The notes under the pieces were generated by a model that was not told the DNA's origin, searched no databases, and was given only the letters and a program-made list of their open reading frames with translations. A stretch of 64,000 nt of DNA. Source: Streptoverticillium olivoreticuli subsp. olivoreticuli. GTDB taxonomy: Bacteria; Actinomycetota; Actinomycetes; Streptomycetales; Streptomycetaceae. Below, piece after piece: positions 25,365 through 33,953 of the stretch. The number at the start of each line of letters is the position of its first letter. Within the stretch, counting starts at the first letter, position 1. Location of the stretch: contig NZ_CP031455.1 in the NCBI RefSeq assembly GCF_003391135.1, positions 2,046,001-2,110,000 on the forward strand, in the 5' to 3' direction. The position numbers and the translations under genes were made by a program.

Positions 25365-26300
25365 TCAGTGGGCGATGCTGTCGATCAGTTCGCGCGCGCC
25401 CTGGCGCAGGAGGGCGACGGCCACCGACGTGCCCAGAGTGGCGGGGTCGAGAGGCCCGGCCCACTCATGGGCGTTGAGGACCGTCTTGCCGTCCGGGGTG
25501 AACACGCGCGCCCGCAGCGACAGATCGCCGCTGCGCTCGGCACGGGCGTAACCGGCGATGGGGCTGTTGCAGTGGCCCTGGAGGACGTGGAGGAACATCC
25601 GTTCCGCAGTGGCCTCGCGGTAGGTGGCGGGGTCGCCGAGGCCACTGACCGTGTCGATGACCGAGGTGTCGCCCTCGCGACACTGGAGGGCCAGGATGCC
25701 CGCACCGATCGGCGGGCACATCGTGTCGACGGACAGGATCTCGGCGACCGTGTCGAGGCGGTCGATGCGCTCCAGGCCGGATACAGCGAGCAGCAGGGCG
25801 TCGGCCTCGCCCGCGGCGAGCTTCTCCAGCCGCCTGTTGGCGTTGCCGCGCATCGGTACGCAGTCGAGGTGCGGGTGGGAAGCGGCGAGTTGGGCGGCGC
25901 GGCGCACGGAGGAGGTGCCGATGCGGGTGCCCGGGGGCAGCTCGTCGAGGGTGAGCCCGCCGGGGTGGACGAGCGCGTCGCGGATGTCGTCACGCTTGAG
26001 GAAGGCCGCGAAGGTCGTGCCCGCGGGGAGCGGGCGGTCGGCGGGGATGTCCTTGACACAGTGCACCGCGAGATCGGCCTCACCGGCGAGGAGAGCGGCG
26101 TCGACCTCCTTGGTGAACGCCCCCTTCCCCTCGACCTGGGAGAGGTCGCCCATCCATTTGTCGCCGGTCGTTCTGACGGGGACGACGTCGGTGCGGATGC
26201 CGGGGTGGAGCGCGGCCAGCTCGGCGCGGACGCGCTCCACCTGGGCCAGGGCCATGGGTGAGTCGCGGGAGACGATGCGGATCAGTTCAGGGGCGGACAT
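25365..26300 (-). CDS. hemC: Hydroxymethylbilane synthase (porphobilinogen deaminase)
   Basis: 311-residue enzyme that polymerises four porphobilinogens into hydroxymethylbilane for tetrapyrrole synthesis. It contains [14 protein letters not shown] at the start, the catalytic Asp in AVHCVKDIP, the basic substrate-binding [11 protein letters not shown] and [10 protein letters not shown], and the dipyrromethane-anchoring Cys in [13 protein letters not shown]. All key residues are present, so it looks active. No other heme gene adjoins it, whereas the housekeeping Streptomyces hemC lies with hemA/hemB, so this may be a paralogue. The ATG at 26300 is chosen; a GTG three codons upstream is possible. 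Confidence 0.9.
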   Translation of the reverse strand: MSAPELIRIVSRDSPMALAQVERVRAELAALHPGIRTDVVPVRTTGDKWMGDLSQVEGKGAFTKEVDAALLAGEADLAVHCVKDIPADRPLPAGTTFAAFLKRDDIRDALVHPGGLTLDELPPGTRIGTSSVRRAAQLAASHPHLDCVPMRGNANRRLEKLAAGEADALLLAVSGLERIDRLDTVAEILSVDTMCPPIGAGILALQCREGDTSVIDTVSGLGDPATYREATAERMFLHVLQGHCNSPIAGYARAERSGDLSLRARVFTPDGKTVLNAHEWAGPLDPATLGTSVAVALLRQGARELIDSIAH

Positions 26301-26510
26301 GTCGCCCACGATAGACCGTCGGAGGCACTCACCGGCGTCCAGCCTTGACGCCCATCTGACTGGTGTGGCAAGGAGTTTGGCCGACTCGGGCAGGTGTGCG
26401 AGGAAGTCGGCCGCGCGCGGCCGTGGCCGTCGGGCCGGGCGGCCAACGCGTAGCCATGGACCCGGGCGTCTTCGTGCCCCGGCGGGCGCACCGGCGCCGA
26501 CTCGGCCCTC

Positions 26511-26954
26511 CTAGACCTCCTCGAAGTCCTGGAAGTCGAAGCCCGGGGCCACCACGCAGGTGACCAGCACCGGTTCGTCGCCGGCCGGTTCCGCCGACTG
26601 CCAGCGCCCTCCGGGGACCAGGAACTGCGGCCGCTCGCCCCGCTCGACCGCGACCCCCAGCACCGCCTCGACGGCGTCCGCCTCGCTCGGGGCCTTCCCC
26701 TCCCCTCCCAGCCGTATCCGCAGCGGCCCGCCCGTGTGCCACAGCCAGAGCTCGTCCGACCGCACCCGGTGCCAGCGCGACGCCTCGCCCGGATGCAGCA
26801 GGTAGTAGATGCCCGTCGCGTACGCCCTCGGGCCGCCGTATCCGTCGGGGACGGCTTCGGCCGTGGTCCGCCACGTCTCGCGGAACCACCCGCCCTCGAC
26901 GTGCGGTTGGAGACCGAGGGCCGTGACGAGCCCGGAGATGTCCGCCATCTTCAT
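26511..26954 (-). CDS. DUF985 cupin-fold protein
   Basis: 147-residue cupin of the DUF985 family. Signatures are HVEGGWFRETWRT near residue 18, TGIYYLLHPGEASRWHRVRSDE in the middle, and FLVPGGRWQSAEP towards the end. Members are small beta-barrel proteins of mostly unknown function, some acting on sugars. The ATG at 26954 overlaps the stop of the truncated membrane-protein fragment (ATGA), so the two were once translationally coupled. The IS607 element now splits that upstream gene and may have cut this gene off from its promoter. Confidence 0.88.
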   Translation of the reverse strand: MKMADISGLVTALGLQPHVEGGWFRETWRTTAEAVPDGYGGPRAYATGIYYLLHPGEASRWHRVRSDELWLWHTGGPLRIRLGGEGKAPSEADAVEAVLGVAVERGERPQFLVPGGRWQSAEPAGDEPVLVTCVVAPGFDFQDFEEV

Positions 26955-27070
26955 CCTTTCTCGCGCACGCCCCGCCGCGTCTCACTCCCGGACTCGCCCT
27001 TCACCGTGTCCGAGGCGATCAGCAGGGCCATGCCCAGCACCGCGAGCACGATGCCCGCGAATATCTCGTA
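26951..27070 (-). pseudogene. C-terminal fragment of a small membrane-protein gene, cut off by the IS607 element
   Basis: The minus strand reads YEIFAGIVLAVLGMALLIAS, then a charged tail, to a TGA overlapping the DUF985 ATG. It is one membrane helix and a hydrophilic end without a start. It continues the fragment at 29171-29304: joining AAGGGG to TACGAG removes the element and gives a natural ...GFLKGYEIF... junction. The fragment no longer has its own promoter. Confidence 0.75.
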
Positions 27071-27200
27071 CCGTTTCTAAAAGACTGAGCGGGAGTGAGT
27101 CCTGTTGTCAGGACCCATGCTCAGCCGTGTGCCCCGAACGGTGCTGGGCACACTGGTCACCCGTTTTCGCTCCGTTCCAGCGCGCACGGATCGTGTCCGT
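27071..27200 (-). ncRNA. Candidate TnpB-associated omega RNA scaffold at the element end
   Basis: TnpB guide RNAs are made from the 3' end of tnpB and run through the element end into flanking DNA. Here the last part of tnpB and the element boundary carry stem-loops: a perfect GTCCTG-acaa-CAGGAC (27099-27114) and a weaker one at about 27083-27100. A guide would begin just outside the GG core with TACGAGATATTCGCGG, which is host sequence. The structures are seen. The RNA itself is inferred from the family. Confidence 0.35.
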
Positions 27201-28531
27201 GGTCCGGGAATACGGGGACGGGGTCCCTCGCGCCCCGGAGCCACCGGTGCTGCCTGGACGGTCCGATGCCCCGCACGATCGCTCCGGTCGTGCGGGGGCG
27301 GTGCCGTCCGTCGCCGGATCGGGTGCCCCAGGGCGCGCCTGCCGATCGCCACCGCTGCCGCATGGTGGCGAGAGGTCTTCCTGTTCTTGCTAGTGAGGGG
27401 GTGCTTCCAGTGCTGGGCGCCCCACCTGGAGGTGTAGGCGGGGTCGACGGCAACGACGGTCACACCGAGTTCGGCGGCCATGGATACCAGTCGGGCTCTC
27501 AGCTTGGCCACCGGCATGCCAGAGATCAGGTTTCGGAACCGCTTGCGCCTGCCGTGCTTCTCGCGGGTCTTCTCGGCCTGGAAGTCGAGGTCTTCGACCG
27601 CGACCGCGACCGCGAGCCCGTGCCGGGCCGCGAAGTGCAGCAGTCGGATCAAGGCGTGCCGTAGCTGTGCCTCCCGGTGCTGTGCGGTGCCGGACAGGTC
27701 ATAGCCGAACGTCTTCGCTTCGCCGACCGGGTTGCCGTGGACATCGAGGCGCCAGACGGCCAGGTGATCGGCGTTCGTGTCCACGCCTACCACGCCCTCG
27801 GCAAGTGCGGCGCCGAGTGGAATGGTCCTGGCAGGCGGGATCTGCCACGAGGCGGTCAGGTACCAGCGCCCTCGTGGCATATCGAAGTGGATGCGGTACG
27901 CGACGGCCCGGTTCGCTTCCACGCGGTCGGCCCACTCGTTTCCCCGGTGCGGGAACTGCACCCGCGCGGTGAGGACGTACCGGCCGTGCCTGGCGTTCGC
28001 CAGCCCGGCGAGAGGGGTGGGCAGCTTGATGCTGATCCGGCCCTCGGGTGTCACGCGGATCGTCTCGTTGCCGTACCGCTTGCCCGACTCGCCATCCGCC
28101 TGAAGAAACCAGCGCCCGGCTTCCCAGCGCTCACGCCACTCGGCCTCGCTCAGCCCTGCATCGGCAAGGTTGTGCCGGTTGCGGGCCAGCCGCTTTCCGC
28201 CGCGGACCACGTGCACGACACCAGCCTGACGATCGGCCCGTTCCCGGTCCAGACGATCCTCAAGGACGCACAGGCTGCGTGTCTTCGCATGCCACTCCTG
28301 CCTGCTGCGGTATCCGCCCGGCGCCCGCTTGGAACCTTTCTTTCCGACCGGTAGCGACAGCCGACGCCGGACCATGCCAACGCCGGCCTCGAGAGACTGA
28401 ATGTGGGCGAGCTGGCAGCTGACCTTCTCATCCTCAGGCGTGAGGCCCTTGAGGCGGTCCCGTACCGCCACACCGGACGGCCCGGGCGCGACGAACGGTA
28501 CCTCGATGGGACGCAGTCCGCAGTCAGCCAT
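27077..28531 (-). CDS. tnpB: TnpB-family RuvC-like nuclease of IS607 element
   Basis: About 484-residue TnpB-type RNA-guided nuclease homologue. RuvC-I is GVDTNADHLAVW (Asp) and RuvC-II is VAVEDLDF (Glu). In the RuvC-III region (TSRHHAAAVAIGRRALG) a His stands where many TnpB proteins have the third Asp. The usual CxxC zinc-finger pairs between motifs II and III are absent. The ATG at 28531 overlaps the tnpA stop by 8 bp. It ends only about 5 bp inside the element boundary. Family function is retention of the element by cutting the empty donor site. Whether this copy is active is open. Confidence 0.85.
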   Translation of the reverse strand: MADCGLRPIEVPFVAPGPSGVAVRDRLKGLTPEDEKVSCQLAHIQSLEAGVGMVRRRLSLPVGKKGSKRAPGGYRSRQEWHAKTRSLCVLEDRLDRERADRQAGVVHVVRGGKRLARNRHNLADAGLSEAEWRERWEAGRWFLQADGESGKRYGNETIRVTPEGRISIKLPTPLAGLANARHGRYVLTARVQFPHRGNEWADRVEANRAVAYRIHFDMPRGRWYLTASWQIPPARTIPLGAALAEGVVGVDTNADHLAVWRLDVHGNPVGEAKTFGYDLSGTAQHREAQLRHALIRLLHFAARHGLAVAVAVEDLDFQAEKTREKHGRRKRFRNLISGMPVAKLRARLVSMAAELGVTVVAVDPAYTSRWGAQHWKHPLTSKNRKTSRHHAAAVAIGRRALGHPIRRRTAPPPHDRSDRAGHRTVQAAPVAPGREGPRPRIPGPRTRSVRAGTERKRVTSVPSTVRGTRLSMGPDNRTHSRSVF

Positions 28532-29123
28532 GCCCGGCGGCTTCCAGCGCCTTGCGGGCCCGGTTCTTCGCCGACCGGCGACCATATAGGCGGGCGCAGA
28601 ACGACGTCAGCACCTCCACCATGTCCCGCGCCAGGTCGTCCTCGGCCTCACCGTCGTCGAGGACGACGAGGCGACGGCCCGAGGCGGACAATGCGGCTTC
28701 GACGAGTTCGACGTTCACCCGCCCAAGTCTGTCCTTGTGCTCGACCACCACGGTTGTCACATTCGGGTCGGCCAACAGCCGACGAGCCTTCGAGCGGGCC
28801 CCGTTCATGCCGGACGCGATCTCGGACTCGACCCGGACGACCCTGCCGCCGACTCTGGCCGCCCACACGGACAACCGGGCCAACTGCCGCTCGATATCAC
28901 CTTTCTGGTCGTGCGATGAGACGCGGGCATACAGACCCAGGCCGCCCGCCGGTTCCGGAGTTGTGCCGGTAGCGATATTCACCAGGATCGTGCGCGGTCC
29001 GACCCTCTGAGCCGGTACCGGCAACGTCCCCTCACGAAACCAGCGATACGCGGTCTGCGGATGCACGCCCTGCGTCTTCGCCCACTCCGTCAGATTCACA
29101 CCCCGACAACGACACTCACTCAT
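28524..29123 (-). CDS. tnpA: IS607-family serine recombinase (transposase)
   Basis: 199-residue transposase. The N-terminal MerR-like helix-turn-helix is VNLTEWAKTQGVHPQTAYRW with the wing GTLPVPAQRVGPRTI. The resolvase-type catalytic domain follows, with the nucleophile Ser in YARVSSHDQKGDIERQ and further VVVEHKDRLGR and FCARLYGRRSAKNRA. It is complete and likely active. The ATG at 29123 is used. It catalyses cut and rejoin at GG dinucleotides. It overlaps tnpB by 8 bp. Confidence 0.93.
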   Translation of the reverse strand: MSECRCRGVNLTEWAKTQGVHPQTAYRWFREGTLPVPAQRVGPRTILVNIATGTTPEPAGGLGLYARVSSHDQKGDIERQLARLSVWAARVGGRVVRVESEIASGMNGARSKARRLLADPNVTTVVVEHKDRLGRVNVELVEAALSASGRRLVVLDDGEAEDDLARDMVEVLTSFCARLYGRRSAKNRARKALEAAGHG

Positions 29124-29170
29124 ACATGGTTACGCTCACTTAACCGACTTCGAGAACCAGCAGGTGAAGA

Positions 29171-29304
29171 CCCCTTGAGGAATCCGAGGAATCCGATGTA
29201 GCGCACGGCGCCCAGAGCCGGAAGAACCCCGTGAATTCATGGACGACGGTGCTGATGCCTCCCATGAGGAGGATGACGCCGATGCCCTCCAGCAGCTTCT
29301 TCAT
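29171..29304 (-). pseudogene. N-terminal fragment of the small membrane-protein gene, split by IS607 and frameshifted
   Basis: From ATG 29304 the minus strand reads MKKLLEGIGVILLMGGISTV, then VHEFTGFFRLWA. Near 29207-29208 one base appears missing; the following natural frame is VRYIGFLGFLKG up to the GG core of the element. The tandem 9-bp copies at 29177-29194 encode the GFLGFL repeat. The rest of the protein is at 26951-27070. The reconstructed product would be roughly 80 residues with two membrane helices. Confidence 0.7.
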
Positions 29305-29481
29305 GACCACGATCATCCTGCGGTCCCGGCGGCCGGGCATCGCCCGGAAGATGGCGGCCCACGGTCGGAAGTAGCGAGGTCACCGGGCCTTCGCCGACCA
29401 AAGTCTCCGGTCGTGCGACTTTGGTCGCGGGCCGCTCTCCGGCGCTCCCGGGGCGCTCGGCCGGTCAGTAGATTTGTGGTC

Positions 29482-30756
29482 ATGAAAGGCGAGCGAGCTC
29501 AGGACCTGCCCCAGCCGGACGCGGCCTATCCGTGGCTGCTGCCGTCCGCCGTCATGGAGCCCCGCGCCGGTGGCGGCGGGGCGCGGCGGACCGCGCGCGA
29601 CTGGGCGGTCGACATCGTCTGCCTCGCCTTCGCCGCTCTCATCGGGCTGCTCGCGGCGGACGACGCACGGGCGGCCGCGGTGTCGGACGGGGCCCTCCTC
29701 GCCGATCAGATCGTGGGGGCCGCGGCCTGCACGGCGCTGTGGCTGCGGCGCCGGTGGCCGACCGAGCTGGCCGTGGCGCTGGCAACGGTCAGCGCCGTGA
29801 CGCCGTGCGCGGCGGGGGCGATGCTGGTGGCCGCGTTCACCGTGGCGGTGCACCGCCCGTTCCGCGCGGTGGCGGTGGCGGGCGGGCTGGCGATGATCAG
29901 CCAGCCGGTCCAGGCCGCGGTCCGGCCCGATCCCGGTCTGGGGTTCATGGGGTCGTCCGCGATCGGGGTGCTGCTGGTCCTCACCATGATCGGCTGGGGC
30001 ATGTTCGTGCGGTCCCGGCGGCAGTTGGTGCTGTCGCTGCGCGAGCGCGCGGTGCGCGCGGAGGCCGAGGCCGAGCTGCGGGCCGAGCGGGCCCAGCGCC
30101 TCGCGCGGGAGAGCATCGCGCGGGAGATGCACGATGTGCTCGCCCACCGGCTGTCGCTGCTGTGCGTGCACGCGGGCGCCCTGGAATACCGGCCGGACGC
30201 GCCTCCCGCCGAGATGGCGCGTGCCACCGGGGTGATCCGCAGCAGCGCGCACCAGGCGTTGCAGGATCTGCGGGAGGTGATCGGGGTGCTGCGTGCCCCC
30301 GAGGGTTCCGCCGCCTCCGAGGGCACGCCCGGCGCCGGGTCCGGGCCCGCCGCCGACCGGCCGCAGCCCACCCTCGCGGCGCTGGAGGGACTGCTGGAGG
30401 AGTCCCGGCAGGCGGGCATGGCGGTCCGTCTCGACCAGCGGGTGGCCGATCCGCTGCTGGTGCCCGCGGCCACGGGTCGTACGGCCTACCGGATCGTCCA
30501 GGAAGCGCTGACCAACGCCCGTAAGCACGCCCCGGGCGCGGAGGTGGGCGTGGTCGTCGGGGGTTCACCGGAGGAGGGGCTCACCGTTGTGGTCACCAAT
30601 CCGGCCGGAGTGTCGGGAGGCACGGCGGTGCCCGGATCCGGGCAGGGACTCATAGGCCTCACCGAGCGCGCCACGCTGGCCGGCGGGCGGCTGGAGCACG
30701 GGCCCGCACCCGACGGCGGGTTCCGTGTTCGCAGCTGGCTACCGTGGCCGGTATGA
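29482..30756 (+). CDS. Two-component sensor histidine kinase, NarL-type (HisKA_3)
   Basis: 424-residue membrane histidine kinase. Four to five hydrophobic segments lie between residues 45 and 180 (for example DIVCLAFAALIGLLAAD and IGVLLVLTMIGWGMFV). A coiled linker rich in Arg/Glu follows, then the HisKA_3 phosphoacceptor REMHDVLAHRLSLL. The HATPase_c domain includes IVQEALTNARKHAPG and the G box GQGLIGLTER. There is no recognisable periplasmic sensor domain. The ATG at 29482 is preferred; a GTG two codons upstream is possible. Its stop overlaps the response regulator start (ATGA), so the pair is translationally coupled. Confidence 0.93.
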   Translation: MKGERAQDLPQPDAAYPWLLPSAVMEPRAGGGGARRTARDWAVDIVCLAFAALIGLLAADDARAAAVSDGALLADQIVGAAACTALWLRRRWPTELAVALATVSAVTPCAAGAMLVAAFTVAVHRPFRAVAVAGGLAMISQPVQAAVRPDPGLGFMGSSAIGVLLVLTMIGWGMFVRSRRQLVLSLRERAVRAEAEAELRAERAQRLARESIAREMHDVLAHRLSLLCVHAGALEYRPDAPPAEMARATGVIRSSAHQALQDLREVIGVLRAPEGSAASEGTPGAGSGPAADRPQPTLAALEGLLEESRQAGMAVRLDQRVADPLLVPAATGRTAYRIVQEALTNARKHAPGAEVGVVVGGSPEEGLTVVVTNPAGVSGGTAVPGSGQGLIGLTERATLAGGRLEHGPAPDGGFRVRSWLPWPV

Positions 30757-31439
30757 CCACCGCGTCGACACCCCAGCCGATCCGTGTCCTGCTCGTCGAC
30801 GACGACCCGCTCGTCCGGGCCGGGCTGTCGTTCATGCTGGGCGGTCCGGCCGACATCGTGATCGTGGGGGAGGCGGCCGACGGCACCGAGGTGGCCGCCC
30901 TCGTCGAGCGGCTCACACCCGATGTGGTGCTGATGGACATCCGGATGCCGTCGATGGACGGGCTGGCGGCGACCGAGCAGCTGCGTGCCCGGGAGCAGGC
31001 GCCGGAGGTCATCGTGCTGACCACGTTCAACGCGGACGAGCAGGTGTTGCGCGCCCTGCGGGCCGGGGCCGCCGGGTTCCTCCTCAAGGACACCCCGCCC
31101 GCGGAGATCGTCGAGGCCGTGCGCCGGGTGGCGGCGGGCGCGCCCGTCCTCTCCCCCACCGTGACCCGTCAGCTGATCGCCCGGGTGACGGACGGGGAGC
31201 GGACGGACACCCATGGCAGCCGGGCGCGGGCCCGGCTGGCCGCGCTGAACGAGCGGGAGCGGGAGGTCGCGGCCGCCGTCGGGCTCGGGCAGTCCAACGC
31301 GGAGATCGCGGCCGCCCTGTATATGAGCGTGGCGACGGTCAAGACACATGTCTCCCGCATCCTGACGAAGCTCGATCTCAACAACCGGGTCCAGATCGCC
31401 CTGCTCGCCCACGACGCGGACCGGCCCGGCCCGGCCTGA
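30753..31439 (+). CDS. Two-component response regulator, LuxR/NarL type
   Basis: 228-residue response regulator. The receiver domain has the acidic pocket LLVDDDPLVRAG, the phosphorylated Asp in VVLMDIRMPSMDG, then VIVLTTFNADE (Thr switch) and the conserved Lys in FLLKDTPP. The C-terminal LuxR helix-turn-helix (LNEREREVAAAVGLGQSNAE, then VATVKTHVSRILTKLDL) binds DNA. It overlaps the kinase gene by 4 bp. The target genes are unknown. The PIG-L deacetylase downstream is 264 bp away and need not be part of the regulon. Confidence 0.95.
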   Translation: MTTASTPQPIRVLLVDDDPLVRAGLSFMLGGPADIVIVGEAADGTEVAALVERLTPDVVLMDIRMPSMDGLAATEQLRAREQAPEVIVLTTFNADEQVLRALRAGAAGFLLKDTPPAEIVEAVRRVAAGAPVLSPTVTRQLIARVTDGERTDTHGSRARARLAALNEREREVAAAVGLGQSNAEIAAALYMSVATVKTHVSRILTKLDLNNRVQIALLAHDADRPGPA

Positions 31440-31702
31440 GGCGCTCACGGCGCCCCCGCGTCCCGCGGTTTCGCATATCGGCCCCCGATCCGCGCGCTGC
31501 CTTGCGTCCATGGGGTCGTGTTGCCCAACCGCCTGGGAACCTACATCCGGTCGACGGGCAGCTGTTACAAAACAGCAGGGAAACGGCAGGTGCCGGGTCA
31601 TAGGATCGAACTCTCGATCAGGGGGTGATCAGTTCCAACCCCCGCCTTGTTCGACCGTTTGATCATTACGCGCTCTTGGCGCAGGAGAGTAGGGGGACAC
31701 CT

Positions 31703-33871
31703 GTGCCAGGGCACATACCGCGTCGCCGTGTGCTGCAGGTCGCCGGCGGGGGCCTTGTCGTCGGAGCGGGTGCCGTGGGCGCCTGGCAGTGGCTCGCCCC
31801 CGAGGTGAAGAAGACCGGCACCGACGGCGCCCCGGTGCGTGCCGCGAAGGCGTCGACGTCCGCGTCGTTCGTCCATGTGATCGCCCACCCCGACGACTCG
31901 CTCTACTTCATGAACCCGGAGCTGGAGCAGTCCATACTCAGCGGCGCACCCGCCGTGACCGTATGCCTGACCGGCGGCGAGTCGGACGGCCGCAACGCGC
32001 TCTCGACGACGCGCGGTTTCGAGCGCATGCCGCAGAAGCGGCCGGAGTTCGTCCGTGCCCGGATCAACGGCTTCCGCGCGGCCACGGCCCAGATGGCCAC
32101 CGGCAACTCCCTCAGCCCCTGGGACGTGGAGACCCTGCGTCTCCTGCCGGGCTTCGAGGTCGAGCTCCAGACGCTGCGCGCCGCCCCCCACGTCCAGTTG
32201 ATCTTCGTGGAGCTGATCGAGGCGCGGGCGCTGCGGTACCCGCACAAGGACAGCCTGCGCGGTCTGTGGCTCGGGGCGACGCCCCGGCTCACCACGCTCA
32301 CGCCGACGGGGACCCCGGTCACCCGCACCTTCCAGTACGGGCGCCAGCAGCTGATCGACACGCTCGCCGCCGTCTTCGAGCGCTACCAGCCGACCGTGGT
32401 CCGCACCCTCGACCCGAACCCCGCCCACCTGGCGAAGCAGCCGGAGTACCACAACGCCCCGCCGGTCCTGGACGGCATCTACAGCCACGACCACCAGGAC
32501 CACACCAGCTCCGCCTTCTTCGCCCAGGCCGCCCTCGCGGAGTACTGGGGCCGCAAGCACTCCCGGCCCACCGCCGTCGAGAGCTATGTCGGCTACGAGG
32601 TCGACGTGCTGCGCAGCAACCTCGACAAGGCCACCACCGACCGCAAGATCACCTTCCTGGACATCTACGGCTGGGCCGACAACGGCAAGAACTGCGGGGA
32701 CGCCGCGGGCTGCGGCGACCGCAAGGTCGGCGACCTGTCCGCCACCAAGTACCACGGCTGGTCGAGCAATTGCCGCCACCGCGCCCCGGGCACCATGCGC
32801 TGGGTGCAGCCGCTGCCCGACGGCCGGCTCGCGGCCTTCTCGATCCTCGACGGCGCCGCCCAGTGCTGGACCGAGCGCAAGGCGGGCAGCGGCATCTGGT
32901 CCTCGCCCGTCGCGGTCGGCGGCACCATGCTGGAGGGCCAGATACAGGCGGTGCGGCACGAGGACGGCAAGCTCCAGCTGTTCTCCATACGCACCGTGCT
33001 GCCCGTGAAGGGCGGAACCCACCGGCGCGAGGTCACCACCGCCCTCCAGACGGGCATGGGCCCCGGCGGCGCCCCGGCGTTCGGCCCCTGGCAGTCCCTC
33101 GACTCCCCCGAGGACGACCCCCGTCGCTCGATGGAGGTGGGCTACCCGGTCGCGGTCGTGGCCAAGGACGGCACGGTGCACGTCTTCGTACGCAACTGGG
33201 ACGGCGGCATCAGCTTCCGCAGCGGCGCCGGTGGCAAGGGCTGGACGGGCTGGGCCCCGCTGCCCGCCGCCGATCCGCGGATGAAGCTCCAGGACGGTCT
33301 GGACGCCGCGCTCGACGGCGAGGGCCGGATCCACCTCGTCGCCGCCGACGTCAAGACCGTCCACCACTGGATGTCCCAGGGCCCCGGCGGGCCGCTGCAG
33401 CAGGCCGAGCCGACCCGGCTCCCCGCCACGACCGGCCCGCTGACCCTGGCCCCCCTCTCCGGTGGGGGCATGCGCATGGCGGTGCGCCAGCCGGACACCT
33501 CCCGCATCGTCGTCGCCGACCGGCTGACGGACAGCGCGGGCTGGAAGGTCGCCACGGAGTGCCCGACGGTCAGCGGCTACGGCCGCGTCGCGCTCGCCCA
33601 GGCGGGGACCGTGACCGTGCTCGCCGCGCGGGACGGCAAGGGCCTCGTCCGGCTGTCGGCCGGCTCGGGCCGCCCGGGCCCCTGGCTGGACGAGGGCATT
33701 CCGCATCGCGGCACGGCCGGGATGACCCAGGACGCCAAGGGCCGCACGGTCGCCGTCGTCCTCGGCATGGACGGCAGGCTCAGCAGCGCCCGGCACACGG
33801 GCTCGGGGAAGTCCGGGTTCACGGACTGGCTGTCGCACGACGGCACGGCCCAGGCGGACCTGGAGTCGTAG
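31703..33871 (+). CDS. Secreted PIG-L-family deacetylase with C-terminal beta-propeller-like region
   Basis: About 722-residue exported protein. GTG 31703 follows AGGGGGACACC. A twin-arginine signal RRRVLQVAGGG is near residue 9. The PIG-L/LmbE zinc domain spans about 55-310, with the metal motif AHPDDS and the second ligand set in YSHDHQDH, and is predicted to deacetylate an N-acetylglucosaminyl group. The second half has repeated Trp/Gly blades (GGISFRSGAGGKGWTGWAPL), like carbohydrate-binding propellers. The substrate is unknown. A very strong hairpin terminates it at 33908-33944. An upstream GTG at 31625 lacks a spaced ribosome site. Confidence 0.88.
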   Translation: MPGHIPRRRVLQVAGGGLVVGAGAVGAWQWLAPEVKKTGTDGAPVRAAKASTSASFVHVIAHPDDSLYFMNPELEQSILSGAPAVTVCLTGGESDGRNALSTTRGFERMPQKRPEFVRARINGFRAATAQMATGNSLSPWDVETLRLLPGFEVELQTLRAAPHVQLIFVELIEARALRYPHKDSLRGLWLGATPRLTTLTPTGTPVTRTFQYGRQQLIDTLAAVFERYQPTVVRTLDPNPAHLAKQPEYHNAPPVLDGIYSHDHQDHTSSAFFAQAALAEYWGRKHSRPTAVESYVGYEVDVLRSNLDKATTDRKITFLDIYGWADNGKNCGDAAGCGDRKVGDLSATKYHGWSSNCRHRAPGTMRWVQPLPDGRLAAFSILDGAAQCWTERKAGSGIWSSPVAVGGTMLEGQIQAVRHEDGKLQLFSIRTVLPVKGGTHRREVTTALQTGMGPGGAPAFGPWQSLDSPEDDPRRSMEVGYPVAVVAKDGTVHVFVRNWDGGISFRSGAGGKGWTGWAPLPAADPRMKLQDGLDAALDGEGRIHLVAADVKTVHHWMSQGPGGPLQQAEPTRLPATTGPLTLAPLSGGGMRMAVRQPDTSRIVVADRLTDSAGWKVATECPTVSGYGRVALAQAGTVTVLAARDGKGLVRLSAGSGRPGPWLDEGIPHRGTAGMTQDAKGRTVAVVLGMDGRLSSARHTGSGKSGFTDWLSHDGTAQADLES

Positions 33872-33907
33872 TCCCCACAGAGGAGTTCACCGCCCCGTGA
33901 GGCGGGA

Positions 33908-33944
33908 CCGCCGCCCTTCCCCGCATCGCGGGGAAGGGCGGCGG
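33908..33944. terminator. Perfect 17-bp stem terminator between convergent genes
   Basis: CCGCCGCCCTTCCCCGC, loop ATC, then the exact reverse complement. It lies between the PIG-L gene (ends 33871) and the thioesterase gene (ends 33954), and can act in both directions. Confidence 0.88.
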
Positions 33945-33953
33945 CAGTTGTGG

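Larger units (their letters stand above)
27071..29172 (-). mobile_element. IS607-type insertion sequence (serine recombinase TnpA + TnpB)
   Basis: About 2.1 kb, bounded by a GG dinucleotide core (CC on the plus strand at 27071-27072 and 29171-29172), without a longer target duplication or terminal inverted repeats, as expected for IS607 recombination at GG. It encodes a MerR-HTH serine recombinase and TnpB on the minus strand with overlapping ends. It interrupts a small membrane-protein gene whose parts lie at 26951-27070 and 29171-29304. Base composition is slightly lower in GC than the neighbours. The boundaries are inferred by rejoining the host gene. Confidence 0.82.

Noticed and set aside
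31598..33838. A 746-codon minus-strand frame opposite the PIG-L gene
   Set aside because: Antisense shadow of a convincing secreted deacetylase. Its composition is Gly/Ala/Arg/Val-rich with no domain.
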